Made by a program: the position numbers and the translations under genes. The notes under the pieces are model-generated. The model searched no databases, had not been told where the DNA came from, and worked only from the letters and a program-made list of their open reading frames with translations. From NCBI GenBank assembly GCA_934502905.1, contig CAKSVK010000090.1:1-14502 (forward strand): a DNA stretch of 14,502 nt, written 5' to 3'. Shown here in pieces: positions 1 to 8,159 of the stretch; position 1 is the first letter of the stretch, and each line of letters starts with the position of its first letter. The stretch is from an uncultured Chitinophagaceae bacterium (GTDB lineage Bacteria; Bacteroidota; Bacteroidia; Chitinophagales; Chitinophagaceae).

Positions 1-33
1 CATATAAAATTTTAATTGAGATATGTGATACAA

Positions 34-921
34 TCAGATTTTGGTTTTCGCACGGGCTACCATCTGGTTAAAAACGGCAAGCTGCTGCTGCATGGCTTTT
101 ACCCTGTCGGGTACTTCGGTCCTGGCTTCCAGTAATATCCAGCCTTTATACTGCATGCCAACGAACAGGTTCATTAGCTGCTGATAGGGATAATCCCCCA
201 CATTCAGTTCCCGCACGTGTACGGTGTCGCCAAACCATTTTTTTACGGAGTGAAAATTCGCCTCCAGCCCGGGCGGCAAAAGGTCTTCGTCGTTGCAGTT
301 CCAGCATATTTTAACTGCAGGTTCCGTTACCTGCTCAAATATCGCTTTCATTACAGGGATATCCTGGGTGTATTTGCCGTGCACTTCCACCCGCACCCAT
401 TGCCCCAGATCCTTTGCGAATCTGCCTACTTCATTAAATGAAGTGGCGATCTGGGCGATCGTTTTTTCCTTTTCCACCCCCTCGGGTAATGTATTGGGCT
501 TTACTTTTATGCCGGTAGCACCGATGTCCTTACAGAGCTGCAGGTATTCTTTGGTTCCGTCAATATTCTTCTTCAATTCTGCAGGGTCCGGGCTGTGGTA
601 TTCGAAATTAGAGCCATATCCCAGGCAGGTAACCGGGCTGTCTTTAAACCTTTTTTTTACTTCCAGCCTTTGCGCTGCGTTAAGGTTGGTCTCCACTTTA
701 TGGGCATGTTCTGTCCGTAACTCTACCCCCAGCAACCCGCATCTTTCGCAGTTGGCGATCAGGGTAGGAAGGTCCCAGTCTCTTCCCCACTGGTAAGTGA
801 CCAGTCCGAATTTCATATCTGCATTCGGGCTGCCGAATCCGCTGAGGCCCGATAGTAAAGAAACACCTGCCCCTGCGTAAGCAGCCTGGCGTATAAAATT
901 TCTTCTTGTCAGTTTGTTCAT
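34..921 (-). CDS. Exported sugar phosphate isomerase/epimerase-like TIM-barrel protein
   Basis: The 295-residue protein begins with a twin-arginine export signal: RRNFIRQ at residues 6-12, then a small-residue hydrophobic stretch to about residue 30. The mature part, from about residue 36, resembles the xylose isomerase-like / AP endonuclease family 2 barrel. That family often binds a divalent metal through Glu and His residues at strand ends. Candidates visible here are E67 (GVELRTEHAH), E179/H181 (VRVEVHG), H235/E238 (HVREL) and E265 (LLEAR). In Bacteroidota such Tat-exported members are common near carbohydrate genes, but the substrate cannot be read from the sequence. The ATG at 921 is preceded by an A/T-rich leader with no clear Shine-Dalgarno sequence, as is usual in this phylum. 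It lies 125 bases downstream of the giant adhesin on the same strand. That gap shows no GC-rich terminator and no clear promoter, so co-transcription is possible. Confidence 0.85.
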   Translation of the reverse strand: MNKLTRRNFIRQAAYAGAGVSLLSGLSGFGSPNADMKFGLVTYQWGRDWDLPTLIANCERCGLLGVELRTEHAHKVETNLNAAQRLEVKKRFKDSPVTCLGYGSNFEYHSPDPAELKKNIDGTKEYLQLCKDIGATGIKVKPNTLPEGVEKEKTIAQIATSFNEVGRFAKDLGQWVRVEVHGKYTQDIPVMKAIFEQVTEPAVKICWNCNDEDLLPPGLEANFHSVKKWFGDTVHVRELNVGDYPYQQLMNLFVGMQYKGWILLEARTEVPDRVKAMQQQLAVFNQMVARAKTKI

Positions 922-1046
922 AATAAACCTGAGAACATATTAATACCGCCATCATCAGCTGGCAGGCAAATTGTTATCCGGAAATATACTGAACTTATGG
1001 CAATACAGAAAAAATATATACGATTGATGCAGGGGTATACCTGAAG

Positions 1047-2267
1047 TTATTCTTTTAAAATCTTGTAATGATTTTCCGTTCCGTCCCTGTTTACCACGCT
1101 GATCACATATATGCCTTTTGCATAAGAAGCCAGGTTCAGCCGCGTGCCGGAGGAGCCGGCTATTACTTTCTGCAAAAGCGCTCCGTTGACTGCGCTGAGC
1201 TTCACGACTGTCCCGGTCTGCATTCCTTCCACCGTTATAAAATTATTTGCAGGATTAGGATATATTTTAACGGCGGCACCAATATCCAATACGATTGTTT
1301 TTATATCACTGTATACTTTTTGGTCATCATATTGCACTATAACAACCCGGTAGTAATTTTTTCCGGGTAGAGGTGTTTGATCCGTAAAGTTGTATGCACT
1401 CCTATATGTTACCGGCACCCATCCCATATGCTGCCAGGCATGCCCGTCCGCACTTCGTTCAATAACATATCCTTTCACGTATTGTTCCGCAGCTGTTTGC
1501 CAGTTCAGGAGTACATCACCTCCCTGTTGCTTCACCGTTAGTCCCATAGCCCGGCCCGGCAGTATGACCAACGGCATATAACTGGTTTCAGTACAGAGAC
1601 ATTGAGTTACACCGGCAGCGGTCATGGGGCTTATCTTATAGGTAATGCCATAACCGGTGATGCAGACAAGGTTGCCCGGTAGCGCAAAGCTGAGGTTGGC
1701 TGTGACAGCGCCTCCGGCGGGAACAGCCGGTATTACAGCAGCATCAAAGGGAGTTACATCGCCGGTACAAAATGCCTCCACAATATACCCTGCCATAGCT
1801 GCAACCGTACTATGATTAACAATCGTGAGATCCACGGTGTATGACCCTCCCGGGGTAAGCGTTTCAGATGCATAAGCAGCATCTGTAATCTCAAGTTCCG
1901 GTTTTTGTGTGTTGAAGGCAGGTGAATTTGCCTGTGCAATCACGATACCGGCCGCTGAACAACTGGAGGCTCCGCAGGTAAGGTTGGTAATTTCGCGTTT
2001 ATACGCTACTGATATAACCGAACCACCAGCACAGGTGACGCCACCTGCCACAACATCGAATCCGAAGCTCACGGCGGTGGCAGCAGGAGAGACGGGCATT
2101 GGTATTTTTACAGTGTTAGCATGCACGGTTGCTGTAAACCCGGGTGTTATATTACCCGCATATACAGCGCCTTCCGGTAAGGTATATATCAGCGTATCGG
2201 TATTGACGGAACCAACAGAAGTAGGTATAACAACGGATGACAACCGTACCGGCACCCCACATTGCAA
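1047..2267 (-). CDS. C-terminal part of frameshifted giant surface protein, with T9SS sorting domain
   Basis: This 406-codon frame is the separated C-terminal part of the protein encoded at 2279-6169. It has no credible start of its own: the first possible start is a TTG at 2267 without a ribosome binding site, and the frame stays open well upstream into the other ORF. Residues 1-230 continue the cysteine-containing beta-rich modules of the main part. Residues 241-328 look like a fibronectin/Ig-like domain typical of the region before a sorting signal (DVLLNWQTA, GYVIERS, YYRVV). Residues 335-406 are a type A T9SS C-terminal sorting domain with YPNPANNF at 336-343, a GALLQKV strand and the final KGIYVISV and YKILKE motifs. 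That domain normally directs passage through the outer membrane and attachment to the surface. Adding one base near 2320 fuses this frame to the upstream ORF. Unless the shift is a sequencing error, this part is probably not translated. Confidence 0.8.
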   Translation of the reverse strand: MQCGVPVRLSSVVIPTSVGSVNTDTLIYTLPEGAVYAGNITPGFTATVHANTVKIPMPVSPAATAVSFGFDVVAGGVTCAGGSVISVAYKREITNLTCGASSCSAAGIVIAQANSPAFNTQKPELEITDAAYASETLTPGGSYTVDLTIVNHSTVAAMAGYIVEAFCTGDVTPFDAAVIPAVPAGGAVTANLSFALPGNLVCITGYGITYKISPMTAAGVTQCLCTETSYMPLVILPGRAMGLTVKQQGGDVLLNWQTAAEQYVKGYVIERSADGHAWQHMGWVPVTYRSAYNFTDQTPLPGKNYYRVVIVQYDDQKVYSDIKTIVLDIGAAVKIYPNPANNFITVEGMQTGTVVKLSAVNGALLQKVIAGSSGTRLNLASYAKGIYVISVVNRDGTENHYKILKE

Positions 2268-2278
2268 GCTGGTAGCGC

Positions 2279-5200
2279 TTACAGTGAGGTTAAAGCCCGC
2301 ACTACCGGTAGCAGTAGCGCCGATATGTGTAACGGGTTGGTGGTAATGCTGGTGTTGTTGCCGGTTGCCGCATTGCCACAGGGATGATACCCAAATACGG
2401 AAAACCGGAAAGACACGCCGGATATAAATTCACAGGTAGTATTGAAATCCAGCTTTATTTTGGCCTGCCTGTCCTGCCCGCCGGGATAAGCCGTGATATT
2501 AGCCGTGCTCGTGCCGGGCATTCCGTTTGCACCTATACCGGTATGGGCATTCAGGTTTACCTGGTATGCGCTGCCGATCATGAGCACGGGAAGCAACTGG
2601 TAGCTACCGCTCCCCAGTGGATATTCTACCTGCACGACAGGTGGTACGGTAATGCCGGCCGGTGGCGTGAAACGGATATAAGGTGATATCAGGTTGGCGG
2701 CCTGCACACTGTTGACGATCAGTACAGTGCTGTCTGTATTACATAACGATATGGGATTGTTATTACCCGGATGCCGCTGCACGCTCAACTGCACCTGGCT
2801 GGGCAACGGATCTATTTTCAGATAGACAGAATCAAGTCCGCAGGCGTATTCAGAAGGATTATCAGGGAATACGGAACAGTTCCAGCCTCCCAGCACGAGC
2901 AGGCTGTCTTTAGTGCAGGTGTTATAATTAAACAGGATATCATAACTTTTTGAATTACCCGGTGTTATCCCGGTGGTACTTAAGCGATAGATCTTTCCGC
3001 CAGGGTAATTAACAGGTGTAATAACGGCGACACCGTCCATTACCTGTGTAACATGGATCCCCGAATGAGCTGGAATGGCAATCCAGGTATACGGAGCGGC
3101 GCTCGTGCCGGCGTTGCCCAGTGTAACAGTCCAGCGCTGGTTGGCGGATATACCCTGTATTTCACCGGTTGCATTCTGGAGGGTAAGATTGGGCGCTCCG
3201 GAACCGGAATAAACAATATTCCGGCTTTGTCCCGACCCCGATGTTATTTCGGCAGCGCTTCCCAGCACATAACGTAAGCCGGCCGGTACGGGTGTTGGCG
3301 TGCTGCCGGTGGCATACGCGTAGTAGTAGTCGCGAATGTATACTTTTACATTGGTGGTCATGACGGCTTCCGTGGCGCAGGTCGGTGAAACATTTATCCT
3401 TACGCCAGCACCGTAATGATTGGTAATGGTAATATTGGGTATTTTCCAGGTACCGGGATTGATATAGGTTTTTTTGGTACCGTTCATATAATCCGGCATG
3501 ATGGGTGTGTTGGAGGTGCTTCCCAGGGCTGCGTTGGCAGCCACATACGAGATGGCATAGGTTACACTGTTCAGGTAATAGGCATCCGGGAGATCTACAA
3601 CAACGGAGTCGATATAAAATGCCGGCCGGAATTCTGATGCAAAGTATTGTCCGGATCCGCTGAACCTCCGGGCAAGGTTCCAGGTGTTACTTCCCAGTGT
3701 CACGGCATTACACCCGTTTGTATTAAAGGCATTGGTGCCATTAATGAGCGAGGTACCTACCAGGTACATTTCCGGTACCCATTTGTTACAGAAAGTCTTT
3801 GTTGTTCCGGCAAGGTTATAGAAATACCAATCCTGTCCCGATTGTTCGTCCTGCAGGGCTAAATTGGCTGCGGTAACTATGTATTTTGATTCGGATACCA
3901 CACTGTCACCCGCCAGCAGTCCGCCTGCCGGTAGGCCCGGGGTCAGGTTCCAGTCTATTACCTGTAAGGTGGTGGTGGATGCCGACAGGCTGGCCGTAGT
4001 GATGGTCCACGTGTTTAGCAATGTGCCGCCTCTATACAATGTAGAGGTGACGGCCACAGGCGTCAGCTTGTTGACACCTGCGGGGGAAATAGTTGTTTTT
4101 GGCAGGCTCAGGTATAGGTGCAGGTTGCCTGATGCATCACTTTGCCTCATGCTGCCGGAGACGAGGATCGTGTCCAGGTATAAAGCTTTGCTGAGGTCAT
4201 AGGCTGAAATGTTGGACGCGTTTTGCCTTGTGGTCATACTGTTATTGGTCCATCCCAGCGATCCGTCTGCTCTTCTGACCGTGGGTTTATATACATTCGG
4301 GCCGGCGGGGCACACCTCACCGCATTTCGCATCTGTATTGATGGTGGCGCATACCAGGTTTCCCCATATGTTGCAGGACGTGTTGATGTCGTTTATTTCT
4401 TCCAGCAGGTATAAAAAAGTTTTTGTGCCACTGCTGCCACAGGTGTAAACGAGGTTGATGAAAAAATCACTCATTACATTATTGGAAGACGTATAAATAA
4501 CGGTATCGCCTGAAACGGTAAAGTTGGTAACGGGGTTGACACCGTAGTAGGCATTTGGCGAAGGTGCAACCGAGAACCCCGCCGGCAGCACTATTTTCCA
4601 GCGATACCGCGTATGAGTACTCCGGAAGCTGTTGGAATTGTTGACATAGCTTACTTTGGCACCGAACTGGAACGGTGTTCCGTTCAGCACGTTGGCGGGA
4701 ACGGTAGCGATACCGCCATAGCTGGCGAGACTGATATTGCCCACGCTGTTTCCCTGGCCATCTGTGCTTAGCCTGTCGCCACACATATTGTTGTAAGTTA
4801 TCTTCACACCGCTGCCATAAAAGTTTTTGGTAGCTCCGCAGGCTTTTGGCTTGGGCTCAAGCTGCATGGTGAGCGTAAGGGTGGCGCCTGGCGGCAGGTC
4901 GTCAAAGAACCCGTCGCCATCTGCATCTGCCAGGCCGCCGGCGCCATCGGGATCAGTTGAAAACAGGTCCTCCAGGTTGATGATCATGATGGTAGTGCCG
5001 GGCCTCCATGTAAAAGAAAGAGGTTGACCGTTGAGCTGCAGGTTGCTGACTCTTAACAGGGTGGTGTCAATATTATAAGGTCCTGCTAAAATATTGGAAG
5101 AGCGATCGCCATGCAGCAGAGACAGGTTATACATAGTAGCAGCCTGGCTATCGCCGGTGCCGTCGTTTTTGATAGCAACAGATATGGTAAAGGGGTTGCA

Positions 5201-6169
5201 AAGGCCGGTGTAGTTGGAACGCGCCCCACCCAGCGTATTGAACACAGGTGCGCCGGCAGCCATGGAAACAGCACTGGTGGCAGTAGCTGTTTGACAGATA
5301 TTTAACGGGTCGGCGCCCCAACCTACTCCATAGATGGTTGTAGCATTGCATTGTAAAAGCCGGATGGATTCGGTAATGGTAACACTTTCCGTATTGTCAA
5401 GCTTGTGGTCTCCTCCAAAAAGCGTTGCTCCATAAATAGTATAAAATGAAGTATCCTCATGGATACGATCTGGCAAAAAGCCGGTGCTGTTTACAGTAAT
5501 AGCCCCACCCGCAACCGTATTGGCAATGCCGTTGTGGGGATAGACAATAAAAAAGCGAAGTGTGTCCGTGGGACTGTCACTTCCGTTGTGGATGGTAGTT
5601 GTGCGGGTATATGTATTGCCGATCCTTGCATTGTTGATAGCGGCAGGAGGTGTTATGATCAGGGATGGTGTCAGTATATTGTAGCTTTTTACATCGGGGT
5701 CCACGGAACTTATTTTGGAAGCATCCGTACAGCCGCCTGTGAAATTTACATATACGCTGTCGAAGTTACCACCAATTGTGCTGGTGCAGCCCGTTTTGCG
5801 GAATACACTGAATTCAAGCTCATCTCCGGTGGCTAACGGTCCGTTGAGATCAAAAACGGGGCTTTCCAGATTCGAAATATTATTTTCCACGATATCCAGT
5901 GTGCTGCTGCCGGAGGTTTTAATAACTGACGCGGGAATATAGGTTACCCCCGCAGGAAACCCTACGCGTATTTGAGTACCTGCACAGGCGCCGTTAAACA
6001 CAACTTTAACCGTTAATGAGCTGTTTCCATAGGCTTGCGTCAGGTTTTGGGATTGGCTATAGGTTATAGTGGGTGACTGTCCCTGCACTGTAAGTCCGCA
6101 GAACACAAACAGGATACTTGTCAGCAACAGGTGCAGGTGCCGGCCAGGGTGTTGAAACAGGTGGAACAT
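2279..6169 (-). CDS. N-terminal part (1,296 aa) of giant secreted surface/adhesin-like protein, frameshifted at its 3' end
   Basis: The frame starts with a Sec signal peptide (hydrophobic LHLLLTSILFVFCGLTV, residues 12-28, cleavage near 30). No lipobox surrounds Cys24. The rest is a chain of Ser/Thr/Asn/Gly-rich, beta-strand-predicted modules that recall DUF11-type repeats: 'P-x-G-(V/I/F)-T/S' turns such as FPAGVTYIP (71-79), with each block ending at a conserved Cys (for example KTGC and LVYTCGSS). An acidic motif at residues 406-425 (DPDGAGG, DADGDGFFDD) could bind calcium, like thrombospondin type 3 loops. No catalytic motif was seen. Homology runs straight through its stop into the frame ending at 1047, so the intact protein would be about 1,700 residues with a T9SS sorting domain. 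The last roughly 14 residues after HI at the 3' end are out-of-frame translation. A role in adhesion or as a surface layer is inference from architecture only. It lies downstream of a terminator-like structure at 6211-6257. Confidence 0.8.
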   Translation of the reverse strand: MFHLFQHPGRHLHLLLTSILFVFCGLTVQGQSPTITYSQSQNLTQAYGNSSLTVKVVFNGACAGTQIRVGFPAGVTYIPASVIKTSGSSTLDIVENNISNLESPVFDLNGPLATGDELEFSVFRKTGCTSTIGGNFDSVYVNFTGGCTDASKISSVDPDVKSYNILTPSLIITPPAAINNARIGNTYTRTTTIHNGSDSPTDTLRFFIVYPHNGIANTVAGGAITVNSTGFLPDRIHEDTSFYTIYGATLFGGDHKLDNTESVTITESIRLLQCNATTIYGVGWGADPLNICQTATATSAVSMAAGAPVFNTLGGARSNYTGLCNPFTISVAIKNDGTGDSQAATMYNLSLLHGDRSSNILAGPYNIDTTLLRVSNLQLNGQPLSFTWRPGTTIMIINLEDLFSTDPDGAGGLADADGDGFFDDLPPGATLTLTMQLEPKPKACGATKNFYGSGVKITYNNMCGDRLSTDGQGNSVGNISLASYGGIATVPANVLNGTPFQFGAKVSYVNNSNSFRSTHTRYRWKIVLPAGFSVAPSPNAYYGVNPVTNFTVSGDTVIYTSSNNVMSDFFINLVYTCGSSGTKTFLYLLEEINDINTSCNIWGNLVCATINTDAKCGEVCPAGPNVYKPTVRRADGSLGWTNNSMTTRQNASNISAYDLSKALYLDTILVSGSMRQSDASGNLHLYLSLPKTTISPAGVNKLTPVAVTSTLYRGGTLLNTWTITTASLSASTTTLQVIDWNLTPGLPAGGLLAGDSVVSESKYIVTAANLALQDEQSGQDWYFYNLAGTTKTFCNKWVPEMYLVGTSLINGTNAFNTNGCNAVTLGSNTWNLARRFSGSGQYFASEFRPAFYIDSVVVDLPDAYYLNSVTYAISYVAANAALGSTSNTPIMPDYMNGTKKTYINPGTWKIPNITITNHYGAGVRINVSPTCATEAVMTTNVKVYIRDYYYAYATGSTPTPVPAGLRYVLGSAAEITSGSGQSRNIVYSGSGAPNLTLQNATGEIQGISANQRWTVTLGNAGTSAAPYTWIAIPAHSGIHVTQVMDGVAVITPVNYPGGKIYRLSTTGITPGNSKSYDILFNYNTCTKDSLLVLGGWNCSVFPDNPSEYACGLDSVYLKIDPLPSQVQLSVQRHPGNNNPISLCNTDSTVLIVNSVQAANLISPYIRFTPPAGITVPPVVQVEYPLGSGSYQLLPVLMIGSAYQVNLNAHTGIGANGMPGTSTANITAYPGGQDRQAKIKLDFNTTCEFISGVSFRFSVFGYHPCGNAATGNNTSITTNPLHISALLLPVVRALTSL
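2320..2321 (-). other. Probable one-base frameshift joining the two adhesin ORFs
   Basis: The frame from 6169 reads ...NPLHIS and then drifts into ALLLPVVRALTSL and a stop. In the next frame the same bases read GATATGSAGFNLTVSATS and continue into the downstream ORF, which matches the style of the protein. Adding one G to the GG that is CC at 2320-2321 on the + strand gives a smooth HI-S-G-ATATGSAG join. No slippery heptamer in the X-XXY-YYZ phase was seen in the last dozen codons before it, so programmed slippage is unlikely. Loss of a base in a short G run, either real or a sequencing/assembly error, is the simplest reading. Confidence 0.75.
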
Positions 6170-6210
6170 GCCCTATTAACGGGAAATAGATCAATTTTAT
6201 ATCTAATGTT

Positions 6211-6257
6211 AAGAAAAAATAATGGTTTACCATTATTTCAATGATAATGGTAAAACC
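6211..6257 (-). terminator. Intrinsic terminator with overlapping alternative hairpin (attenuator-like)
   Basis: Read on the minus strand there are three successive arms: GGTTTTACCATTAT (6257-6244), AATAATGGT with following AAACC (6237-6224), and ACCATTATT (6226-6218), then a T-run ending about 6214. Arm 2 pairs with arm 3 (stem AATAATGG/CCATTATT, 4-base loop TAAA), directly followed by six Ts, which is a standard Rho-independent terminator. Arm 1 pairs even longer with arm 2 (11 uninterrupted base pairs plus GG/CC across a one-base bulge, 7-base loop). The two hairpins exclude each other. The element lies about 180 bases after the desaturase stop and about 40 bases before the adhesin ATG. 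It may simply end the desaturase transcript, or it may control read-through into the adhesin gene. Confidence 0.6.
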
Positions 6258-6300
6258 AGATGGAAGTATATGTTATTGCGACATAATGCTTTATAGGCTT

Positions 6301-6421
6301 TTGTGCTGCAGGAGCATGTGATATGTTTCATCACAGGCACTTTGACGGATTTTCTCACAGGTGCCCGCAGACCTGCAGGCAGTTCGGTAGCAGCCCAGCG
6401 TATGTGTCTTCACATGCTGGG
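6301..6421 (-). other. Hairpin-rich, GC-richer intergenic segment; candidate structured RNA
   Basis: This non-coding stretch between the desaturase and adhesin genes is richer in G+C than the other spacers here and has several complementary arms. Minus strand 6421-6394 forms CCCAGC-ATGTG, loop AAGA, CACAT-AC-GCTGGG: 11 base pairs with a 2-base bulge. Further on, CTGCAGG (6378-6372) can pair with CCTGCAG (6312-6306). That would enclose GGGCAC/GTGCCT (6366-6361 with 6340-6335) and TGTGAT/ATCACA (6335-6330 with 6322-6317), giving a three-way-junction-like fold; the last two helices share base 6335. It sits upstream of the 6211-6257 attenuator-like element. No known riboswitch or ncRNA consensus was recognised, and short stems of this size also occur by chance. 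It could be a desaturase 3' UTR, an sRNA or an adhesin leader. Confidence 0.3.
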
Positions 6422-6438
6422 TTGGAAAATCCCCGGAG

Positions 6439-7278
6439 TTATTCCACTTCCAGCTCTGCGTTTTCTTTTTTGATAGGCCGGATAGTGTGGACAACAGGAG
6501 GGAGGGTTGGCTCAATCTGCTGGTCTGCTATTGTATCGTCTGCCGTTGCAGGCTTAAGTTGTATGATGCCCATTGCATGCATTCCGCGCATAATGAGGTA
6601 CGTAAGGTCGAACTCAAACCATTTTTTTGCGAAATTGGCATCGTCTTTTGCATAGTGGTGATTGTTCTGAAAAAGCTCACCCATCAGCAGGATGCCCCAG
6701 GGAGATGAATTGCGGGAGTGGTCGCCATTCTGGAAATTGCTGTAACCATATTTGTGTCCGCACCAGTTGACGATGGCGCCCTGGATAGGTCCCATAAAAA
6801 AATGTATGGGTAATAAAAGGAACCACCACGCATTGGGTGCATAAACGATATAAATGCCGGTATAGATGGCTGCAAATACCAGGCGGGTAACCATATGATG
6901 ACCAAAACGGTCCATCGACTTCCATACAGGTAGGTATTCCTTTGTGAATTGTGGCTCCGGAACATTTTTGCCGGTATTGAAAGCTGCATAAATTTTGGCA
7001 GTATGCCACATCATCTGCCAGATATCTTTAAAGAAATGGGGAGAATGAGGATCCTTTTCGGTATCGCTGTAAGTATGATGCATCCGGTGCATGACGCCGT
7101 AAGCCCGTGGCACCAGGTAAGATGAGCCCTGCGCCAGCCATGTGAGAAAATAAAATGTTTTTTCCATGCCCTTGCTGGTAGTATACATCTGGTGAGATGC
7201 GAAACGGTGCAGGAAAAAAGTATGGAAAAAAAGAGACAGGAACCAGTGTGCAAAAAAGAATCCAAGGATGATGTACAT
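6439..7278 (-). CDS. Acyl-CoA desaturase-type membrane fatty acid desaturase
   Basis: The 279-residue protein has the three histidine boxes of membrane di-iron desaturases: HRFASH (24-29), HRMHH (64-68) and NNHHY (205-209), plus the NWCGHKYG (171-178) and GDHSRNSSPWG (185-195) regions of the acyl-CoA/stearoyl desaturase family. Hydrophobic segments lie at about 3-23, 42-56, 131-147 and 151-170. The enzyme would introduce a cis double bond into acyl chains in the cytoplasmic membrane, using oxygen and an electron donor. No fused cytochrome b5 or ferredoxin domain is present, so electrons must come from a separate partner. The N-terminus is short but includes the membrane segment before box 1. 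The charged C-terminus (after about 250) looks non-conserved. The gene lies 71 bases after pyrF on the same strand, with a TATCTTTG promoter-like sequence in the gap, so it may be transcribed independently. The exact double-bond position is not readable. Confidence 0.93.
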   Translation of the reverse strand: MYIILGFFFAHWFLSLFFHTFFLHRFASHQMYTTSKGMEKTFYFLTWLAQGSSYLVPRAYGVMHRMHHTYSDTEKDPHSPHFFKDIWQMMWHTAKIYAAFNTGKNVPEPQFTKEYLPVWKSMDRFGHHMVTRLVFAAIYTGIYIVYAPNAWWFLLLPIHFFMGPIQGAIVNWCGHKYGYSNFQNGDHSRNSSPWGILLMGELFQNNHHYAKDDANFAKKWFEFDLTYLIMRGMHAMGIIQLKPATADDTIADQQIEPTLPPVVHTIRPIKKENAELEVE

Positions 7279-7307
7279 TATTACTTAAGCTGAATTGATA
7301 AAAACGG

Positions 7308-7315
7308 CAAAGATA
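7308..7315 (-). promoter_or_regulatory. Possible -7 promoter element for the desaturase gene
   Basis: On the minus strand this reads TATCTTTG, a full match to the Bacteroidota -7 consensus TANNTTTG, about 30 bases upstream of the desaturase ATG. A TTG at the expected -33 spacing was not seen (the nearest TTTG is too close), so the call is tentative. Confidence 0.35.
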
Positions 7316-7349
7316 CCGCAAAGGTTCTTTAAAAGTGCGAATTATTTGC

Positions 7350-8150
7350 TCAGAGAAACTGTTTCATTTCGTGATGGTATTGTTCTGCAATGGTGGCGGC
7401 TTCTGATGCAAAATTCTCCTTTTCGCCGGCAAAAATAATAGCGCGGGATACATTTACGAGTATGCCAACGTCTTTGTTCATTGCTTTTTCAGAAATATCC
7501 CTGAGACTTCCGCCCTGGAAGCCAACACCGGGCACCAGCAGGAAATGATCGGGGATGATCCTGCGGATATTGGTAAATTCCTCTGCCTGCGTGGCGCCTA
7601 CCACAAACATCAGGTTATCTTTGGAGCCCCAGGAAGCTACTGTGCGCAACACTTTTTCATATAACCTTTCATCGCCGGTCTGCAGCAGTTCAAAATCTTT
7701 TGCACCGGCATTGGAAGTCAGTCCCAGCACAATGGTGCATTTGTCTTCGTACGCAAGAAAAGGTTTCACACTGTCTGCCCCCATATACGGCGCAACCGTT
7801 ACTGCGTCAAAATCCAGGGTCTCAAAAAAAGCTTTCGCGTATTGAGATGAAGTATTGCCGATATCGCCTCTTTTGGCATCTGCAATAGTAAAGTGGGTGT
7901 CGGGTATATAACGCACCGTTTTTTCGAGGGTTTCCCAGCCTCTGGTGCCCATGCTTTCGTAAAAAGCTGTGTTGATCTTATAGCTTACACAAAAATCCTT
8001 TGTTGCATCAATGATCTGTTTGTTGAATGCCAGTACCGGATCCGGCAAGGATTGCAGGTGAGCGGGGATTTTCGTGATATCGGAATCCAGTCCTACACAG
8101 AGATATGATTTTTTCCGGGAGATGGCCTGGATCAGTCCTTGTATATTCAT
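7350..8150 (-). CDS. pyrF: Orotidine 5'-phosphate decarboxylase (type 2 PyrF)
   Basis: The protein converts OMP to UMP, the last step of de novo pyrimidine nucleotide synthesis in the cytoplasm. The 266-residue length and sequence fit the type 2 subfamily: CVGLDSD at 18-24 (phosphate/ribose-side strand), FNKQIIDAT at 42-50, YKINTAFYESMG at 57-68, and the catalytic DAKRGDIG at 91-98 with Lys93 and Asp96. Later motifs include TVAPYMGADSV and LLVPGVGFQGG, the phosphate-binding end of the barrel. No key residue appears to be missing. The ATG at 8150 lies 9 bases after the stop of the PaiB-like gene, so it is probably translated from the same mRNA as mrp and that gene. It is followed by a 71-base spacer before the desaturase. 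No pyr attenuator or other regulatory structure was recognised. Confidence 0.97.
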   Translation of the reverse strand: MNIQGLIQAISRKKSYLCVGLDSDITKIPAHLQSLPDPVLAFNKQIIDATKDFCVSYKINTAFYESMGTRGWETLEKTVRYIPDTHFTIADAKRGDIGNTSSQYAKAFFETLDFDAVTVAPYMGADSVKPFLAYEDKCTIVLGLTSNAGAKDFELLQTGDERLYEKVLRTVASWGSKDNLMFVVGATQAEEFTNIRRIIPDHFLLVPGVGFQGGSLRDISEKAMNKDVGILVNVSRAIIFAGEKENFASEAATIAEQYHHEMKQFL

Positions 8151-8159
8151 GTAAAGCTT

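Noticed and set aside
2279..2360. Programmed -1 ribosomal frameshifting in the adhesin
   Set aside because: No X-XXY-YYZ heptamer in the right phase and no convincing downstream pseudoknot were seen near the junction; a one-base loss is simpler.
6093..6104. Cys24 in the adhesin signal peptide as a lipobox
   Set aside because: The residues before it (FVF) do not fit the L-[AS/TV]-[GA]-C pattern, and the T9SS domain indicates a different secretion route.
6291..6515. 74-codon minus-strand ORF with several Cys (GCYRTACRSAGTCEKIRQSACDE)
   Set aside because: It overlaps the end of the desaturase gene by 77 bases, has no credible start, and matches no Cys-rich family I could place. Its bases are better explained as the hairpin-rich spacer.
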